36,401 bases of DNA from Anaerolineae bacterium (GCA_015486215.1 WFSA01000271.1:1-36401); one strand, 5' to 3'. Positions 16,880 to 25,847 are shown, counted from the stretch's first letter. Notes: generated from the sequence alone by a model not told the origin. Program-made: numbers and translations.

Positions 16880-19786
16880 ATGAATCTGCATGGTTTTCAA
16901 CTCATAAAAGAAGAACAATTACCAGAACGCAACGCCCACGTCGCCCTCTATCGCCATAAAACAGGCGCAGAATTACTATCCGTACAAAATGATGACGAAA
17001 ATAAAGTGTTTGGCATCACTTTTCGCACACCGCCGACGAGTTCTAACGGCGTGGCGCACATTATGGAACATTCTGTACTGGGCGGATCACGCAAATATCG
17101 TGTCAAAGAGCCGTTCGTTGAATTGATCAAAGGGTCGCTGCAAACATTTGTCAACGCCTTCACCAGTTCCGATTGGACAGCGTACCCTGTCGCCAGCCAA
17201 AATGTGCAGGATTTTTATAATCTTATTGATGTTTATATGGATGCTGTCTTCTATCCGCTCATCACCCCGCATCATCTTGAGCAGGAAGGGTGGCATTATG
17301 AGTTAGAGTCGCTGGACGATCCGCTCGTCTACAAAGGGATCGTTTTCAATGAGATGAAGGGGGCATACTCCGATGCTGATGATATGATGGCACGGCACAG
17401 TCAGGCGGCTCTATTTCCTGATCACACATACGGCCTCGACTCTGGCGGTGACCCGCTCGTCATCCCTGAGTTGACGTATGAGCAGTTCAAGGATTTTCAC
17501 GATAGATATTACCATCCAGCAAACGGCCGTCTGTTTTTCTACGGTGACGATGACCCAGAAGAGCGGTTACGGCTGACGGCCGCATGGCTGGACGCATTCG
17601 AACCGATAGAGGTTGATTCCACCGTCCCCCTCCACGCCCCCTTTGCGGCCCCCCGTTATGTCGAATATTCTTACAATGTGGACGAAGGGGATTTGGACAA
17701 AAAAGGGATGGCGATACTCAATTGGGCATTTACGGAAAAGAGCGATCCTGTCGAGAAAATGGCGTGGGGGATTTTATCCTACGCCCTGATGGGAACGCCC
17801 GCCTCTCCCTTGCGAAAAGCGTTGATTGATTCTGGACTGGGCGAAGATGTGATCGGCGGCGGGTTGTCCACTTCATTACGGCAGCCCGTTTTTGAGGCGG
17901 GGTTAAAAGGGATTGACGGCGCAAAAGCAAAAGAGGTGGAGAGCCTCATTTTAGGCACCCTTCGTACATTGGCGGCTGATGGATTGGATCCAAAAATGAT
18001 CGCCGCCGCCGTCAACACAGTCGAATTTGCATTGCGTGAAAATAACACGGGCAGTTTTCCACGCGGGTTGAGCTTGATGTTGACCGCGATGCGAACGTGG
18101 CTGCATGATGGCGATCCATTCGCCGCATTGGCGTTTGAAGAGCGATTAACGGCCGTTAAATCCATCCTCACCGCCACCCCCGCCTACTTCCAAACCCTCA
18201 TCCAGCATGATTTGCTTGACAATACCCACCGCGCCCTCGTCACCATGCTGCCCGATCCTGGCAAGGGAGAGCGGCTGAACGCGGAAGAAAAAGCAAAATT
18301 AGCGGCGATAAAAGCGGAGATGAACGCAGAAGAATTGCAAGCGATTATCGATAATACCCGCGCGCTCATCGCCCGTCAATCCGCACCCGACGCGCCCGAA
18401 GACCTTGCCGCCATTCCCAGCTTGTCATTGGATGACTTAGAAAAAGAGGGCAGAACGCTCCCCATCGCCATCACCGAATCGAATGGCGTAGAGCTCATCC
18501 ATCACGATATTTTCAGTAATGGATTGCTCTATTTGGCTATCGGTTTTGACCTGCACACCGTTCCGCAACCGTTGCTTCCCTATCTCGGCCTATTCGGTCA
18601 ATTATTGGTAGAAATGGGGACGGAAAATGAAGATTTTGTCCAGTTATCTCAACGGATCGGCAGTGAGACGGGCGGCATATATGGATCGGTGATGACGGCG
18701 GCTAAAGTGGACAGTGCGGAAAGTGCAGCGTACTTTATGCTGCGCGGCAAATCAACCGCATCACAAGCGTCAGCCCTATTGGCTATTATGCGAGATGTGC
18801 TGCTAACGGCCGTTTTCGACAATCGCGACCGCTTCCGTCAAATCGTTTTGGAAGCAAAAGCGGGACACGAAGCGGGCATTGTGGGAGCGGGGCATCAGGT
18901 GATTAACGGCCGTCTCTCGGCAAAATTCAGCGAAGCGGGATGGGTATCCCAGCAAATTAACGGCGTGGAGCAACTCTTCTTCCTGCGCCGCTTGGCCGAC
19001 GCGATTGAGGAGGATTGGGACGGGGTGATGGCTGATTTAACGGCCGTTCGCCACCATCTCATCAACCGCAGCAGCATGCTCATCGACATCACCATTGATG
19101 CCGATAATTACGCCGCCATCCGCCCAGAATTAGTCACATTTGTCAAACAAATCCCAATAACAGACAACGACGCAACAATAGCATGGAAACCTGATTTCAA
19201 TAGCGCAAATGAAGGGTTGACCATCCCCGCCCAAGTCAATTACGTCGGCAAAGCGGCCGATTTGTATAAACATGGATACAAATTACACGGCTCATCAGCC
19301 GTTATCGGCAAATATATGGGATTGACATGGTTATGGGATAAAGTGCGTGTACAAGGAGGAGCGTATGGCGGATTCTCCACCTTCAATAATCGCTCTGGCA
19401 TGTTCGCCTTCCTCTCTTACCGCGATCCAAATTTGATGGAGACGTTGGATGTGTATGATGAAACCGTCACTTTCCTTCGCACGCTCGACATCAGCCAAGA
19501 AGAGTTAGAAAAAACAATCATCGGCAGTATCGGCAGCATTGACAGCTATCAACTTCCCCCCGCCAAAGGGTATACCGCCCTCATGCGCTACCTCATCGGC
19601 ATCAGCGACGCATCACGCCAGCAATACCGCGAGGAGTTGATGGGGACAAGTACCGCCGACTTCAAAGCGTTCGCCGATGTGTTGGAAACGGTCAAAGACA
19701 ATGGTATTGTGGTGGTGATGGGGTCGGGAACGGCCGTCAACACCGCCAACAAAGACAATTGGTTGACCATTTCTAAGGTAATGTAA
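16880..19786 (+). CDS. PreP/Cym1-type M16C zinc metalloprotease
   Basis: 968 residues, normal for the presequence-protease group of insulinase-like enzymes, which cut short unfolded peptides inside a closed clamshell chamber. The inverted zinc motif HIMEH places His60 and His64 as ligands and Glu63 as the base. The distal acidic ligand fits FNEMKGAYSDAD (about 156-167). KEPFVELIKGSLQTFVNAFT is the characteristic following helix. The weaker second half, from about 550, has the usual inactive M16 fold and a typical GGAYGGFSTF segment. The start is set by GGAGGA 6 nt upstream of ATG 16880. In bacteria it is probably a cytoplasmic peptide-recycling protease. The gene stands alone between repeat elements. 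Confidence 0.95.
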   Translation: MNLHGFQLIKEEQLPERNAHVALYRHKTGAELLSVQNDDENKVFGITFRTPPTSSNGVAHIMEHSVLGGSRKYRVKEPFVELIKGSLQTFVNAFTSSDWTAYPVASQNVQDFYNLIDVYMDAVFYPLITPHHLEQEGWHYELESLDDPLVYKGIVFNEMKGAYSDADDMMARHSQAALFPDHTYGLDSGGDPLVIPELTYEQFKDFHDRYYHPANGRLFFYGDDDPEERLRLTAAWLDAFEPIEVDSTVPLHAPFAAPRYVEYSYNVDEGDLDKKGMAILNWAFTEKSDPVEKMAWGILSYALMGTPASPLRKALIDSGLGEDVIGGGLSTSLRQPVFEAGLKGIDGAKAKEVESLILGTLRTLAADGLDPKMIAAAVNTVEFALRENNTGSFPRGLSLMLTAMRTWLHDGDPFAALAFEERLTAVKSILTATPAYFQTLIQHDLLDNTHRALVTMLPDPGKGERLNAEEKAKLAAIKAEMNAEELQAIIDNTRALIARQSAPDAPEDLAAIPSLSLDDLEKEGRTLPIAITESNGVELIHHDIFSNGLLYLAIGFDLHTVPQPLLPYLGLFGQLLVEMGTENEDFVQLSQRIGSETGGIYGSVMTAAKVDSAESAAYFMLRGKSTASQASALLAIMRDVLLTAVFDNRDRFRQIVLEAKAGHEAGIVGAGHQVINGRLSAKFSEAGWVSQQINGVEQLFFLRRLADAIEEDWDGVMADLTAVRHHLINRSSMLIDITIDADNYAAIRPELVTFVKQIPITDNDATIAWKPDFNSANEGLTIPAQVNYVGKAADLYKHGYKLHGSSAVIGKYMGLTWLWDKVRVQGGAYGGFSTFNNRSGMFAFLSYRDPNLMETLDVYDETVTFLRTLDISQEELEKTIIGSIGSIDSYQLPPAKGYTALMRYLIGISDASRQQYREELMGTSTADFKAFADVLETVKDNGIVVVMGSGTAVNTANKDNWLTISKVM

Positions 19787-19805
19787 GGCAATTGGATAGT
19801 AATTG

Positions 19806-19933
19806 GCATGGTTCAAAACTGGGCAAATCATCTTTACAATTTATCTTGTATTAGGCGATTCAACGAATCGCCCCTACGGGAGGGAATCGTAGGGGCAACC
19901 CGCTGGGTCGCCCAAAAAGTATAAAGATCATTT
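19806..19933. repeat. Dispersed GGCATGGTTCAAAAC and GGGGCGA repeats after the protease gene
   Basis: GGCATGGTTCAAAACTGG and AAATCATCTTTACA (19806-19843) match 8588-8622. 19857-19912 holds an inverted arrangement of GGCGATTCAACGAATCGCC followed by CCTACGGGAGGGAATCGTAGG. No gene. Confidence 0.6.
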
Positions 19934-20045
19934 GTATCTTCTCAGTATTCTGGGGAGACTTGACAAATTTTCCTAATGATACTCGTGTAAAATAAAGTGC
20001 TAATGAAATGTATCAACTCTTGTCCACGATTTATTGAGAAGATAC
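19934..20045 (+). mobile_element. MITE-1 copy E, complete, 112 bp
   Basis: Near-identical to copies C and G, ends GTATCTTCTCA/TGAGAAGATAC. The inner right arm has ATGTATCAAC instead of TTTGTCAAC. Flanks GATCATTT and CTCCAAAG do not match, so no target duplication remains. Confidence 0.9.
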
Positions 20046-20122
20046 CTCCAAAGTTATTTACGCGCCTTCCCTTACCTCCATCCATGACATCAGTGCAATC
20101 CGTGTCCAATTTATAAGACGAT

Positions 20123-20161
20123 GTGACAATCATCCCTCAATCGTATATACTTCGGATATAC
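20123..20161 (+). promoter_or_regulatory. mazEF promoter and overlapping operator palindrome
   Basis: GTGACA (20123-20128), 17-nt spacer, TATACT (20146-20151). An imperfect palindrome GTATATAC-TTC-GGATATAC (20143-20161) covers the -10 region. This is the usual place for autorepression by a MazE-MazF complex (family knowledge); the binding is inferred. Confidence 0.6.
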
Positions 20162-20182
20162 ATTATAACGGGAGTGTGGCAG

Positions 20183-20431
20183 ATGCAGACGAAAATTCAG
20201 AAATGGGGCAACAGTCAAGGTGTACGTTTCCCCAAATCACTTTTAAGAGAAGCCGACATACATATTGGTGATGATGTATCGATCACCATTCATGCAGGAA
20301 AAATTATTGTCGAACCGATCAATATCGTGCGTGGGCGTTATGATATTAAAGATTTAGTCGCCCAAATGCCCGACGATTACCAAGCAGAAGAAGTCGAATG
20401 GGGCTTGCCCGAAGGGACAGAGGTTTGGTAA
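20183..20431 (+). CDS. mazE: MazE-type antitoxin
   Basis: 82 residues. The first half is an AbrB/SpoVT swapped-hairpin DNA-binding fold (IQKWGNSQGVRFPKSLL, about 5-21, then GDDVSITIHAGKIIVEP). The acidic tail (residues about 60-82, rich in Glu/Asp) fits the toxin-wrapping segment that neutralises MazF. ATG 20183 follows GGGAG at 20170. Its TAA stop overlaps the toxin ATG by one base, the standard antitoxin-first coupling. Typical genome defence/stress module, or an addiction module near repeats. Confidence 0.92.
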   Translation: MQTKIQKWGNSQGVRFPKSLLREADIHIGDDVSITIHAGKIIVEPINIVRGRYDIKDLVAQMPDDYQAEEVEWGLPEGTEVW

Positions 20432-20784
20432 TGTCTCGTTATATTCCCGAACGGGGGGATTTTGTCATACTAACATTTGACCCTCAATCTGGGCATGAGC
20501 AAAAAGACCGCCGCCCCGCGCTTGTCATTTCCAACTACTTATTCAACAAACACACACACTTAGCTATTGTTTGTCCTATTACAAACACGCAGCGCAATAA
20601 TCCTTTCCATGTTCCTGTACCTGCAAAATCATCATTAATTGGCTATATTATGGTTGAACAGGTTAAATCCATTGATTTTTCTAGTAGAAAAGTCAAGTTC
20701 GTTGAAAAAATACCCCATATCACCTTATTAGATGTGCTTGCTATTTTAGATGCAGCTATTTATCAAGATGTCAATAATTCATAA
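20431..20784 (+). CDS. mazF: MazF-type mRNA interferase toxin
   Basis: 117 residues, normal size for the PemK/MazF family of ribosome-independent endoribonucleases. Conserved features are RGDFVILTFDPQSGHEQ (about 8-24), RRPALVIS with the catalytic-site Arg near 28, the Thr in CPITNTQRNNPF (about 50-56), and VEQVKSIDF (about 74-82). All key positions appear intact, so the toxin is probably active. It is expressed from the promoter before mazE. It is followed after 12 bp by the TrpC-like gene, so that gene could be read through from the mazEF promoter. Confidence 0.93.
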   Translation: MSRYIPERGDFVILTFDPQSGHEQKDRRPALVISNYLFNKHTHLAIVCPITNTQRNNPFHVPVPAKSSLIGYIMVEQVKSIDFSSRKVKFVEKIPHITLLDVLAILDAAIYQDVNNS

Positions 20785-20796
20785 TTCACCCACACC

Positions 20797-21603
20797 ATGA
20801 GCGTATCAAACCAAGCAAAGCGACAAGGTAAAATCCTAGATGAGATCATGGCATTTCATCGCCAACAATTGCCCAAAACCATGCGCGACGTGCCGCTGGC
20901 CGACTTACGGGCGTTCGCCTCCGTCGCCCCATCGCCGCGCCCCGTTCTGCCCGCTTTGCAAGGAGACGGGGTTGCCTTACTGTTGGAAGGCAAAAAAGCA
21001 TCTCCAATGACAGGGTTGATGAATCTGCATTATGATGCCGTCACATTGGCGAAGGATGCGGTTGATGCGGGAGCAACGGCCGTTTCCATCTGGACAGACG
21101 CACGCCATTATCAAGGCTCGCTCGACGATTTACGAAATGTCAAAGAGACGATCAGCATCCCCGTCATTCGTCAAGATTTTATCTTTCATCCGTACCAACT
21201 GTACGAATCATTGGTAGCGGGGGCGGATGGGATTGTGTTGATCACGGCCGTTCTCGACGACAGCACCCTGCAAAAATTAACCGCCCGCTGCCGCCGACTC
21301 GGCATGGAACCGATCATCGAAGTCCACACCCCTGACGATATAGAACGCGCCCTCGCCGTCAACCCCTCCATCATCCTGATCAACAGATACAATTGGCAGA
21401 CCTTTGCCCTAGATAAGCGGGCTGCCCGTTTAGGCAGCTTTGCCCCCGACGGCATCGCCACGCTCGTGCGCGGCGGAATCAGAACTGCCAATGATATGTA
21501 CGCTCTAGCCGACAATAAAATAGAGGGTGCCCTCGTTGGCCGTGCCCTCTGTAAAAACAAAAACCCGTATCGCACCGCCAGCATGCTCGTCCGTGCAAGT
21601 TGA
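20797..21603 (+). CDS. TrpC-like TIM-barrel protein with altered catalytic residues
   Basis: 268 residues, clearly homologous to indole-3-glycerol phosphate synthase, the ring-closing enzyme of tryptophan synthesis. Phosphate- and substrate-binding parts are present: E64-G-K66-K-A-S-P, IIEVH with Glu175, N196 in INRYNW and GALVGRAL near the end. However, the general-acid lysine of the family (KD in sequences such as LRKDFI; Lys110 in Sulfolobus) is Gln126 in IRQDFIFHPYQ. The ESG motif (Glu210-Ser211-Gly) is R225-G226-G227. No other trp gene is nearby. It may be an inactive or repurposed paralogue rather than a true TrpC; a divergent but active enzyme is not excluded. It lies between mazF and a membrane glycosyltransferase, 13 bp upstream of the latter. 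Confidence 0.8.
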   Translation: MSVSNQAKRQGKILDEIMAFHRQQLPKTMRDVPLADLRAFASVAPSPRPVLPALQGDGVALLLEGKKASPMTGLMNLHYDAVTLAKDAVDAGATAVSIWTDARHYQGSLDDLRNVKETISIPVIRQDFIFHPYQLYESLVAGADGIVLITAVLDDSTLQKLTARCRRLGMEPIIEVHTPDDIERALAVNPSIILINRYNWQTFALDKRAARLGSFAPDGIATLVRGGIRTANDMYALADNKIEGALVGRALCKNKNPYRTASMLVRAS

Positions 21604-21616
21604 AAAATTGACAATT

Positions 21617-23818
21617 ATGAAATCAATTTACTACTCTAAAAAATCACCCGCCGCTCCCATCATGGCGGCCATTTTTGGCCTGCTCTTCACCCTCTACCTC
21701 TTCACCTTCAACGGTCAATTCACCTCCATAGACGAATTTGCCCTATACGCCCGCGCCGAAAGCATCGTGCAGCAACACTCCTTCGACACCCCGCAGCTCA
21801 GCTTTGCCGCCTACCATAATCATGTCGGCGACAGCGAGCCAGGATACGCCATCGTCGCCGCGCCGCTCTATTTGATAGCACGCAATAGCGGGCGGCTGAA
21901 CAATATCCACGTTCTCATGCTGCTCAACCCGTTGTTGACCGCGATGACCGCCGCCCTCTTATACGCCATCGCCGCCCAGTTGGGATACTCGCGCATGGCG
22001 GGCATGATCGCCGCGCTCACCTTTGGGCTGGCGACATTGGCGTGGCCGTACGCCCGCACATTTTACCGCGAACCGCTGGTCGCTTTTGGCTGGACGGCCG
22101 CCCTCTACAGCTTAATTCGATGGCGGTACGCAGATGACAAACCGTTCGCCGCTCTCGCCCTCGCCCTGATTGGGGGGATGGTTTTTGTGAAGGCAACGGC
22201 CGTTGTCGGCATCTTCATCCTATTGGCAGGGTTAGCCCGCACCCGTGACCGCAAACAGTTAAAACGCGCCGCTCTCGCCCTCACGCTGCTCTTTCTCATC
22301 GCCGCCATCCTTTTTCAAATCGTATATCAATTACGCTATGGGGAGCTGTGGGGCACAGACAGCCTTACCGACTGGACGATGGCAGCAAGCGTGCGCCGTA
22401 TTTACGGGCAGCTTTTTAGTCCGGGCAAAGGGCTGCTCTTTTACATGCCCGTCATCACCCTCACCCTTCCTGGCGCATGGCTGCTATCAAGAGATCATCG
22501 AGCCGTCACATTAGCGGCAACGATGCCCTTATTGACAATGACTGCCGCTTACAGCACATACGGCGCATGGTATGGCGGTCAATCATGGGGCGCACGCTTC
22601 CTAGTTCCCGCCCTGCCGCTTCTGATGCTCACCATCGCCCCCCTGTGGGATGAGGCCAAACGATGGCGGCCGCTCAGCGCGGCGGTGATTGGGGCAGGCG
22701 TGATTTGGCAGCTCCCCGTCATCGTCACCAACTGGTGGGCAGCCTACAGTCCTTTATATGAATCGGGCAAAATGGCCGAAGATGTGGCGGGCATGACGGC
22801 CGTTTCCCTCTCCCCGCCCCTCATCCAATGGAAAAGCTGGGCAATCTCTAATTTTGATCTGCTCTGGCTCCATCCCGATCTTGATGGAATACTCCACTTT
22901 TCTCCCTTCGGTTTGGGGCTGTTTGCCACCGTCATCATCGCAGGGGGGATGGGATGGTTGATTTGGCGGCAACGATTCGCGGCGGGATGGTTCGCCTTGC
23001 CGCCATTGGCTGCCGCAAGTATCTTGCTCCTTTTTGGCGGAACGGCCGTCACGGGGTATCAAGGCATGACCGTTCTTGAAGGAGCACAAGCGGCCGCATG
23101 GCTCAATCAACATCCCGAACCGTACACCGTCGTCACCCTCTCCAACGAATTCCACATCTATTTTTATCAAGCCAATTTCACCGGCCATTTCATCCATCAT
23201 TGGCTCTCGCCCGATCAAACAGACGGCTTTGACCCGATTTTAGATGCTGCCAAAGGGAAATGGGTTTCCCTGATGATAGATCGCGTGCATAAGCGGCCGG
23301 AAGCGTCGGGGCAAGAGTTGGAATGGTGGCTGAACGCCCATCTTTTCCGCGCTGACAGCGCGTGGGTCGGCGGCTACGAGTTGACTCGTTACGCCAACCT
23401 GCCCTTGAACGGGTGGCTTTGGCAGCCAGCCGATCTGCGTTTTGGCGATATGTTTGATGTGGGATTGACGGCCGTTTACCAACAGGATTTCACCCGTATC
23501 GACGACAATGTCGTCGGCGTACAGATAGAAATTTGCCGCCATGAAAACTTACCCGCCTATCATAATTTATTCGTCCATTTAGTCGGCAGCGAGACGGTCA
23601 TACACGGCTTCGACGGCCCCATCCGTTATGGCGGCATGGTGGCTGAGACGTGGCAAGACGGGGAATGTCTCATCGAACGCCGCGCCATCCCCATCCCCGC
23701 CGATGCCCCGCCTGGACAGTACGATCTGATCATGGGATTTGATGATGAAAACGGCCGTGTATTAGCAAACGGCCGTGACGAGTACGCCGTATTGACACAA
23801 ATTGAGATTAAGGAGTGA
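21617..23818 (+). CDS. GT-C family membrane glycosyltransferase (GT39/ArnT-like)
   Basis: 733 residues. About ten hydrophobic helices from residue 15 to about 485 (for example IMAAIFGLLFTLYLFTF and LAGLARTR preceded by GIFILL), then a soluble C-terminal region of about 250 residues. The early acidic motif SIDEFALYARAE follows the first helix, where GT-C enzymes such as PMT and ArnT keep catalytic Asp/Glu. AWPYARTFYREP and FSPGKGLLFYMPV are typical loop segments. These enzymes move sugars from polyprenyl-phosphate carriers to lipid or protein on the outer face of the membrane. The acceptor is unknown. Start at ATG 21617, with no strong ribosome site; possibly coupled to the TrpC-like gene. Confidence 0.85.
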   Translation: MKSIYYSKKSPAAPIMAAIFGLLFTLYLFTFNGQFTSIDEFALYARAESIVQQHSFDTPQLSFAAYHNHVGDSEPGYAIVAAPLYLIARNSGRLNNIHVLMLLNPLLTAMTAALLYAIAAQLGYSRMAGMIAALTFGLATLAWPYARTFYREPLVAFGWTAALYSLIRWRYADDKPFAALALALIGGMVFVKATAVVGIFILLAGLARTRDRKQLKRAALALTLLFLIAAILFQIVYQLRYGELWGTDSLTDWTMAASVRRIYGQLFSPGKGLLFYMPVITLTLPGAWLLSRDHRAVTLAATMPLLTMTAAYSTYGAWYGGQSWGARFLVPALPLLMLTIAPLWDEAKRWRPLSAAVIGAGVIWQLPVIVTNWWAAYSPLYESGKMAEDVAGMTAVSLSPPLIQWKSWAISNFDLLWLHPDLDGILHFSPFGLGLFATVIIAGGMGWLIWRQRFAAGWFALPPLAAASILLLFGGTAVTGYQGMTVLEGAQAAAWLNQHPEPYTVVTLSNEFHIYFYQANFTGHFIHHWLSPDQTDGFDPILDAAKGKWVSLMIDRVHKRPEASGQELEWWLNAHLFRADSAWVGGYELTRYANLPLNGWLWQPADLRFGDMFDVGLTAVYQQDFTRIDDNVVGVQIEICRHENLPAYHNLFVHLVGSETVIHGFDGPIRYGGMVAETWQDGECLIERRAIPIPADAPPGQYDLIMGFDDENGRVLANGRDEYAVLTQIEIKE

Positions 23819-23876
23819 CTGTCACGGGGCGAACGGACTGCATTTATCCAAAATTCCACGCCCCGTGACTGTCACT
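23817..23876. repeat. Hairpin after the GT-C gene
   Basis: Arms AGTGACTGTCACGGGGCG (starting in the stop codon region) and CGCCCCGTGACTGTCACT match with one mismatch over 18 bp, around a loop of about 24 nt. No T-run follows, so it is REP-like rather than a clear intrinsic terminator. Confidence 0.65.
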
Positions 23877-24014
23877 TCATCGACCATTAACAATTGACAA
23901 TTTTCTTTCGTAAAACCAACCCACCACAGGTATAATTTCAATAAGAAACGGAATTTCAGGCAGCCATACGGGCTGCCCCTGCGCGACGGCCGTTGAAATG
24001 GATAGACAAACATA

Positions 24015-24419
24015 ATGGAAGATAAAAAGCCACGCATTTTAGTAGGAAAACCAGGCCTTGACGGGCATGATCGGGGTGTGAAAATCGTCGCTCGTGCGTT
24101 GCGCGATGCGGGCATGGAAGTGATTTACACAGGCTTGCGCCAAACACCAGCAATGATCGTCGAAACGGCATTGCAAGAAGATGTAGACGGCATTGGTCTC
24201 AGTATTTTATCGGGCGCGCATTTGCCGTTGATGGAACGGATTATGGAGTTGCTGCACGCGGAAGAGATGGATGATATTCCTGTCTTTCTGGGCGGTATCA
24301 TCCCTGATGAAGATATTCCACAGCTAAAACAGATGGGGGTATCGGCTATTTTTGGGCCGGGTACAACCATGAAAGTGATTCAAGATGCGGTATGGTCACA
24401 AATCCACAATGCGGGATAA
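24015..24419 (+). CDS. Methylmalonyl-CoA mutase-type B12-binding subunit
   Basis: 134 residues forming a complete cobalamin-binding domain: [10 protein letters not shown] with His18 as the lower axial cobalt ligand, a central SGAHLPLM segment (about 66-73), and the [10 protein letters not shown] and FGPGTT phosphate-proximal loops. In split mutases this small subunit pairs with a separate catalytic chain to interconvert methylmalonyl-CoA and succinyl-CoA, or a related acyl-CoA pair. The catalytic subunit is not in the window. It overlaps the downstream MeaB gene by 11 bp, which supports the mutase assignment. The substrate could instead be isobutyryl- or ethylmalonyl-CoA. Confidence 0.93.
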   Translation: MEDKKPRILVGKPGLDGHDRGVKIVARALRDAGMEVIYTGLRQTPAMIVETALQEDVDGIGLSILSGAHLPLMERIMELLHAEEMDDIPVFLGGIIPDEDIPQLKQMGVSAIFGPGTTMKVIQDAVWSQIHNAG

Positions 24420-25374
24420 GATAGTGGAAACATTGATCGCGGCGGTGCGCTTGGGCAAACCGCGTGCCATCGCCCGCCTGATTACCCTTGTGGAAAATAG
24501 TGAAGAGGCGGCCAAAACGGCCGTTTTCCATCTCCATCCCCACACAGGCCGCGCCCATATCATCGGCATCACTGGATCGCCCGGAGCGGGCAAAAGCACC
24601 CTCGTCAACGAGATCGCCAAAGCGGCACGCAAACAAAACGACCGCGTCGCCATCATCGCCGTTGACCCCACCAGCCCGTTCACCGGCGGCGCACTTTTGG
24701 GCGACCGTGTACGGATGCGCGAATTGGCGGGCGATAAAGGGGTGTTCATTCGCAGTATGGCCTCGCGGGGGAGTTTAGGCGGATTATCGGCGGCGGTAAC
24801 GGCCGTTCTCACCATTCTTGATGCCGCCAATTTTGACATCATTTTGCTGGAAACCGTCGGCGCGGGGCAGGCAGAAGTGGAAATCGCCGCCGTCGCCCAC
24901 ACGACATTGGTCGTCGAAGCACCAGGGATGGGAGATGACATCCAATCGATCAAAGCGGGAATTTTGGAAATCGCCGATATTTTGATCGTCAATAAGGCAG
25001 ATCGCGCAGGCGCGGCACGCACGACGGAACAGTTACGGACGATGCTCCGCTTTGGCGAACAAAAAGCGTGGCCTGTCCCTGTGTTAGAAACCATCGCCGT
25101 CGCCCCCACAGCAAAAACGGGCGTGGCGCAGGTGATGGAGAAAATCACCGCCCATCACCATCATTTGCAAACGACGGATGAGGGCGCAGAGCGTGCAAAA
25201 ACGCGCATCCGTTGGCAGGTGGAGCAGCTTTTGCACCGCCGCCTGTTAAAAATGAGCCAGCGAGCAGAGATAGAAGCGTTATGGGACGGGTTGATAACGG
25301 CCGTTTTCCATCACCAAACAGACCCGTACACCGCCGCTAATCAGGTATTTACGAAAATCATACACGAAGGCTAG
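24409..25374 (+). CDS. meaB: MeaB/ArgK-type G3E GTPase, mutase chaperone
   Basis: 321 residues. Walker A GSPGAGKS at about 56-63, switch region [16 protein letters not shown] (about 85-100), ETVGAGQ with the G3E Glu near 147, and NKAD (about 202-205) as guanine specificity. These proteins use GTP to guard cofactor loading and prevent inactivation of B12-dependent mutases; older names (ArgK) imply amino-acid transport kinase activity, which is not supported. ATG 24409 overlaps the B12 subunit gene and suggests coupling. The stop codon lies inside the terminator stem that follows. Confidence 0.95.
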   Translation: MRDKIVETLIAAVRLGKPRAIARLITLVENSEEAAKTAVFHLHPHTGRAHIIGITGSPGAGKSTLVNEIAKAARKQNDRVAIIAVDPTSPFTGGALLGDRVRMRELAGDKGVFIRSMASRGSLGGLSAAVTAVLTILDAANFDIILLETVGAGQAEVEIAAVAHTTLVVEAPGMGDDIQSIKAGILEIADILIVNKADRAGAARTTEQLRTMLRFGEQKAWPVPVLETIAVAPTAKTGVAQVMEKITAHHHHLQTTDEGAERAKTRIRWQVEQLLHRRLLKMSQRAEIEALWDGLITAVFHHQTDPYTAANQVFTKIIHEG

Positions 25375-25391
25375 AAAAGCCTTCGTTTTTT
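25365..25391 (+). terminator. Intrinsic terminator after meaB
   Basis: Stem CGAAGGCT (25365-25372) with AGCCTTCG (25378-25385), 5-nt loop, then TTTTTT to 25391. The TAG stop of meaB is partly in the stem. Confidence 0.9.
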
Positions 25392-25415
25392 GTTAAAATC
25401 CAACACGGTAAAGAT

Positions 25416-25527
25416 GTATCTTCTCAATAAATCGCGGACAAGAGTTGACAAATTTCATCAGCACTTTATTTTACACGAGTATCATTAGGAAAATTTGCCA
25501 AGTCTCCCCAGAATACTGAGAAGATAC
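25416..25527 (-). mobile_element. MITE-1 copy F, complete, with 8-bp target duplication
   Basis: 112 bp in reverse orientation. Exact GTAAAGAT direct repeats at 25408-25415 and 25528-25535 mark a clean insertion. It lies between the mutase terminator and secA; its TTGACA-N16-TATTTT pair reads towards secA. Confidence 0.95.
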
Positions 25528-25535
25528 GTAAAGAT

Positions 25536-25738
25536 AGATAGAGTGTAGAGATAAAGATAGAGATCATATTCGTAAACTTAACGAATATATTTGACTGTCA
25601 TTCCTGCCTTCGCAGAGCCTGCCCTCATGAAGATGGGGGAATGACAAATCGTTAAGTTTACGATAATGAGATAGAGATAGAGATAGAGTGTAGAGATAGA
25701 GATAGAGATAGAGTGTAGAGATAGAGATAGAGATAGGG
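25536..25738 (+). repeat. Purine-rich GAGATA/GTGTAGAGATAGAG array, split by a family-4 repeat
   Basis: Repeated 6-bp units GAGATA with periodic GTGTAGA interruptions at 25540-25567 and 25668-25738. The element 25569-25664 interrupts it. A complementary pyrimidine tract lies at 25797-25836, so the leader can form a long hairpin. Confidence 0.8.
25569..25664. mobile_element. Family-4 inverted-repeat element, copy 1
   Basis: Ends TTCGTAAACTTAACGAA and CGTTAAGTTTACGAT with inner GACTGTCATTCCTGCC and GGGAATGAC arms. A second, shortened copy is at 33580-33638. Too short to encode anything. Confidence 0.75.
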
Positions 25739-25796
25739 TACAAATATTCGATTGGAAGAGAGCGTGCAAAATAGTTTTCTCCCCAATCGTATCCCC

Positions 25797-25836
25797 TCTA
25801 ACCTCTATCTCTAGCCTCTATCTCTAACCTCTACAC
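25797..25836 (+). promoter_or_regulatory. Pyrimidine tract complementary to the upstream array, secA leader
   Basis: CTCTAACCTCTATCTCTAGC and a second CTCTATCTCTAACCTCTAC directly precede secA. They pair almost completely with GTGTAGAGATAGAGATAGAG around 25688-25707. The secA ribosome site is only a weak AGG at 25840-25842. Confidence 0.5.
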
Positions 25837-25847
25837 TTCAGGTATTT

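Noticed and set aside
25536-25738. Purine array as a CRISPR array or replication origin iterons
   Set aside because: The units are 6 bp without unique spacers, and no cas, dnaA or DnaA-box cluster is present.
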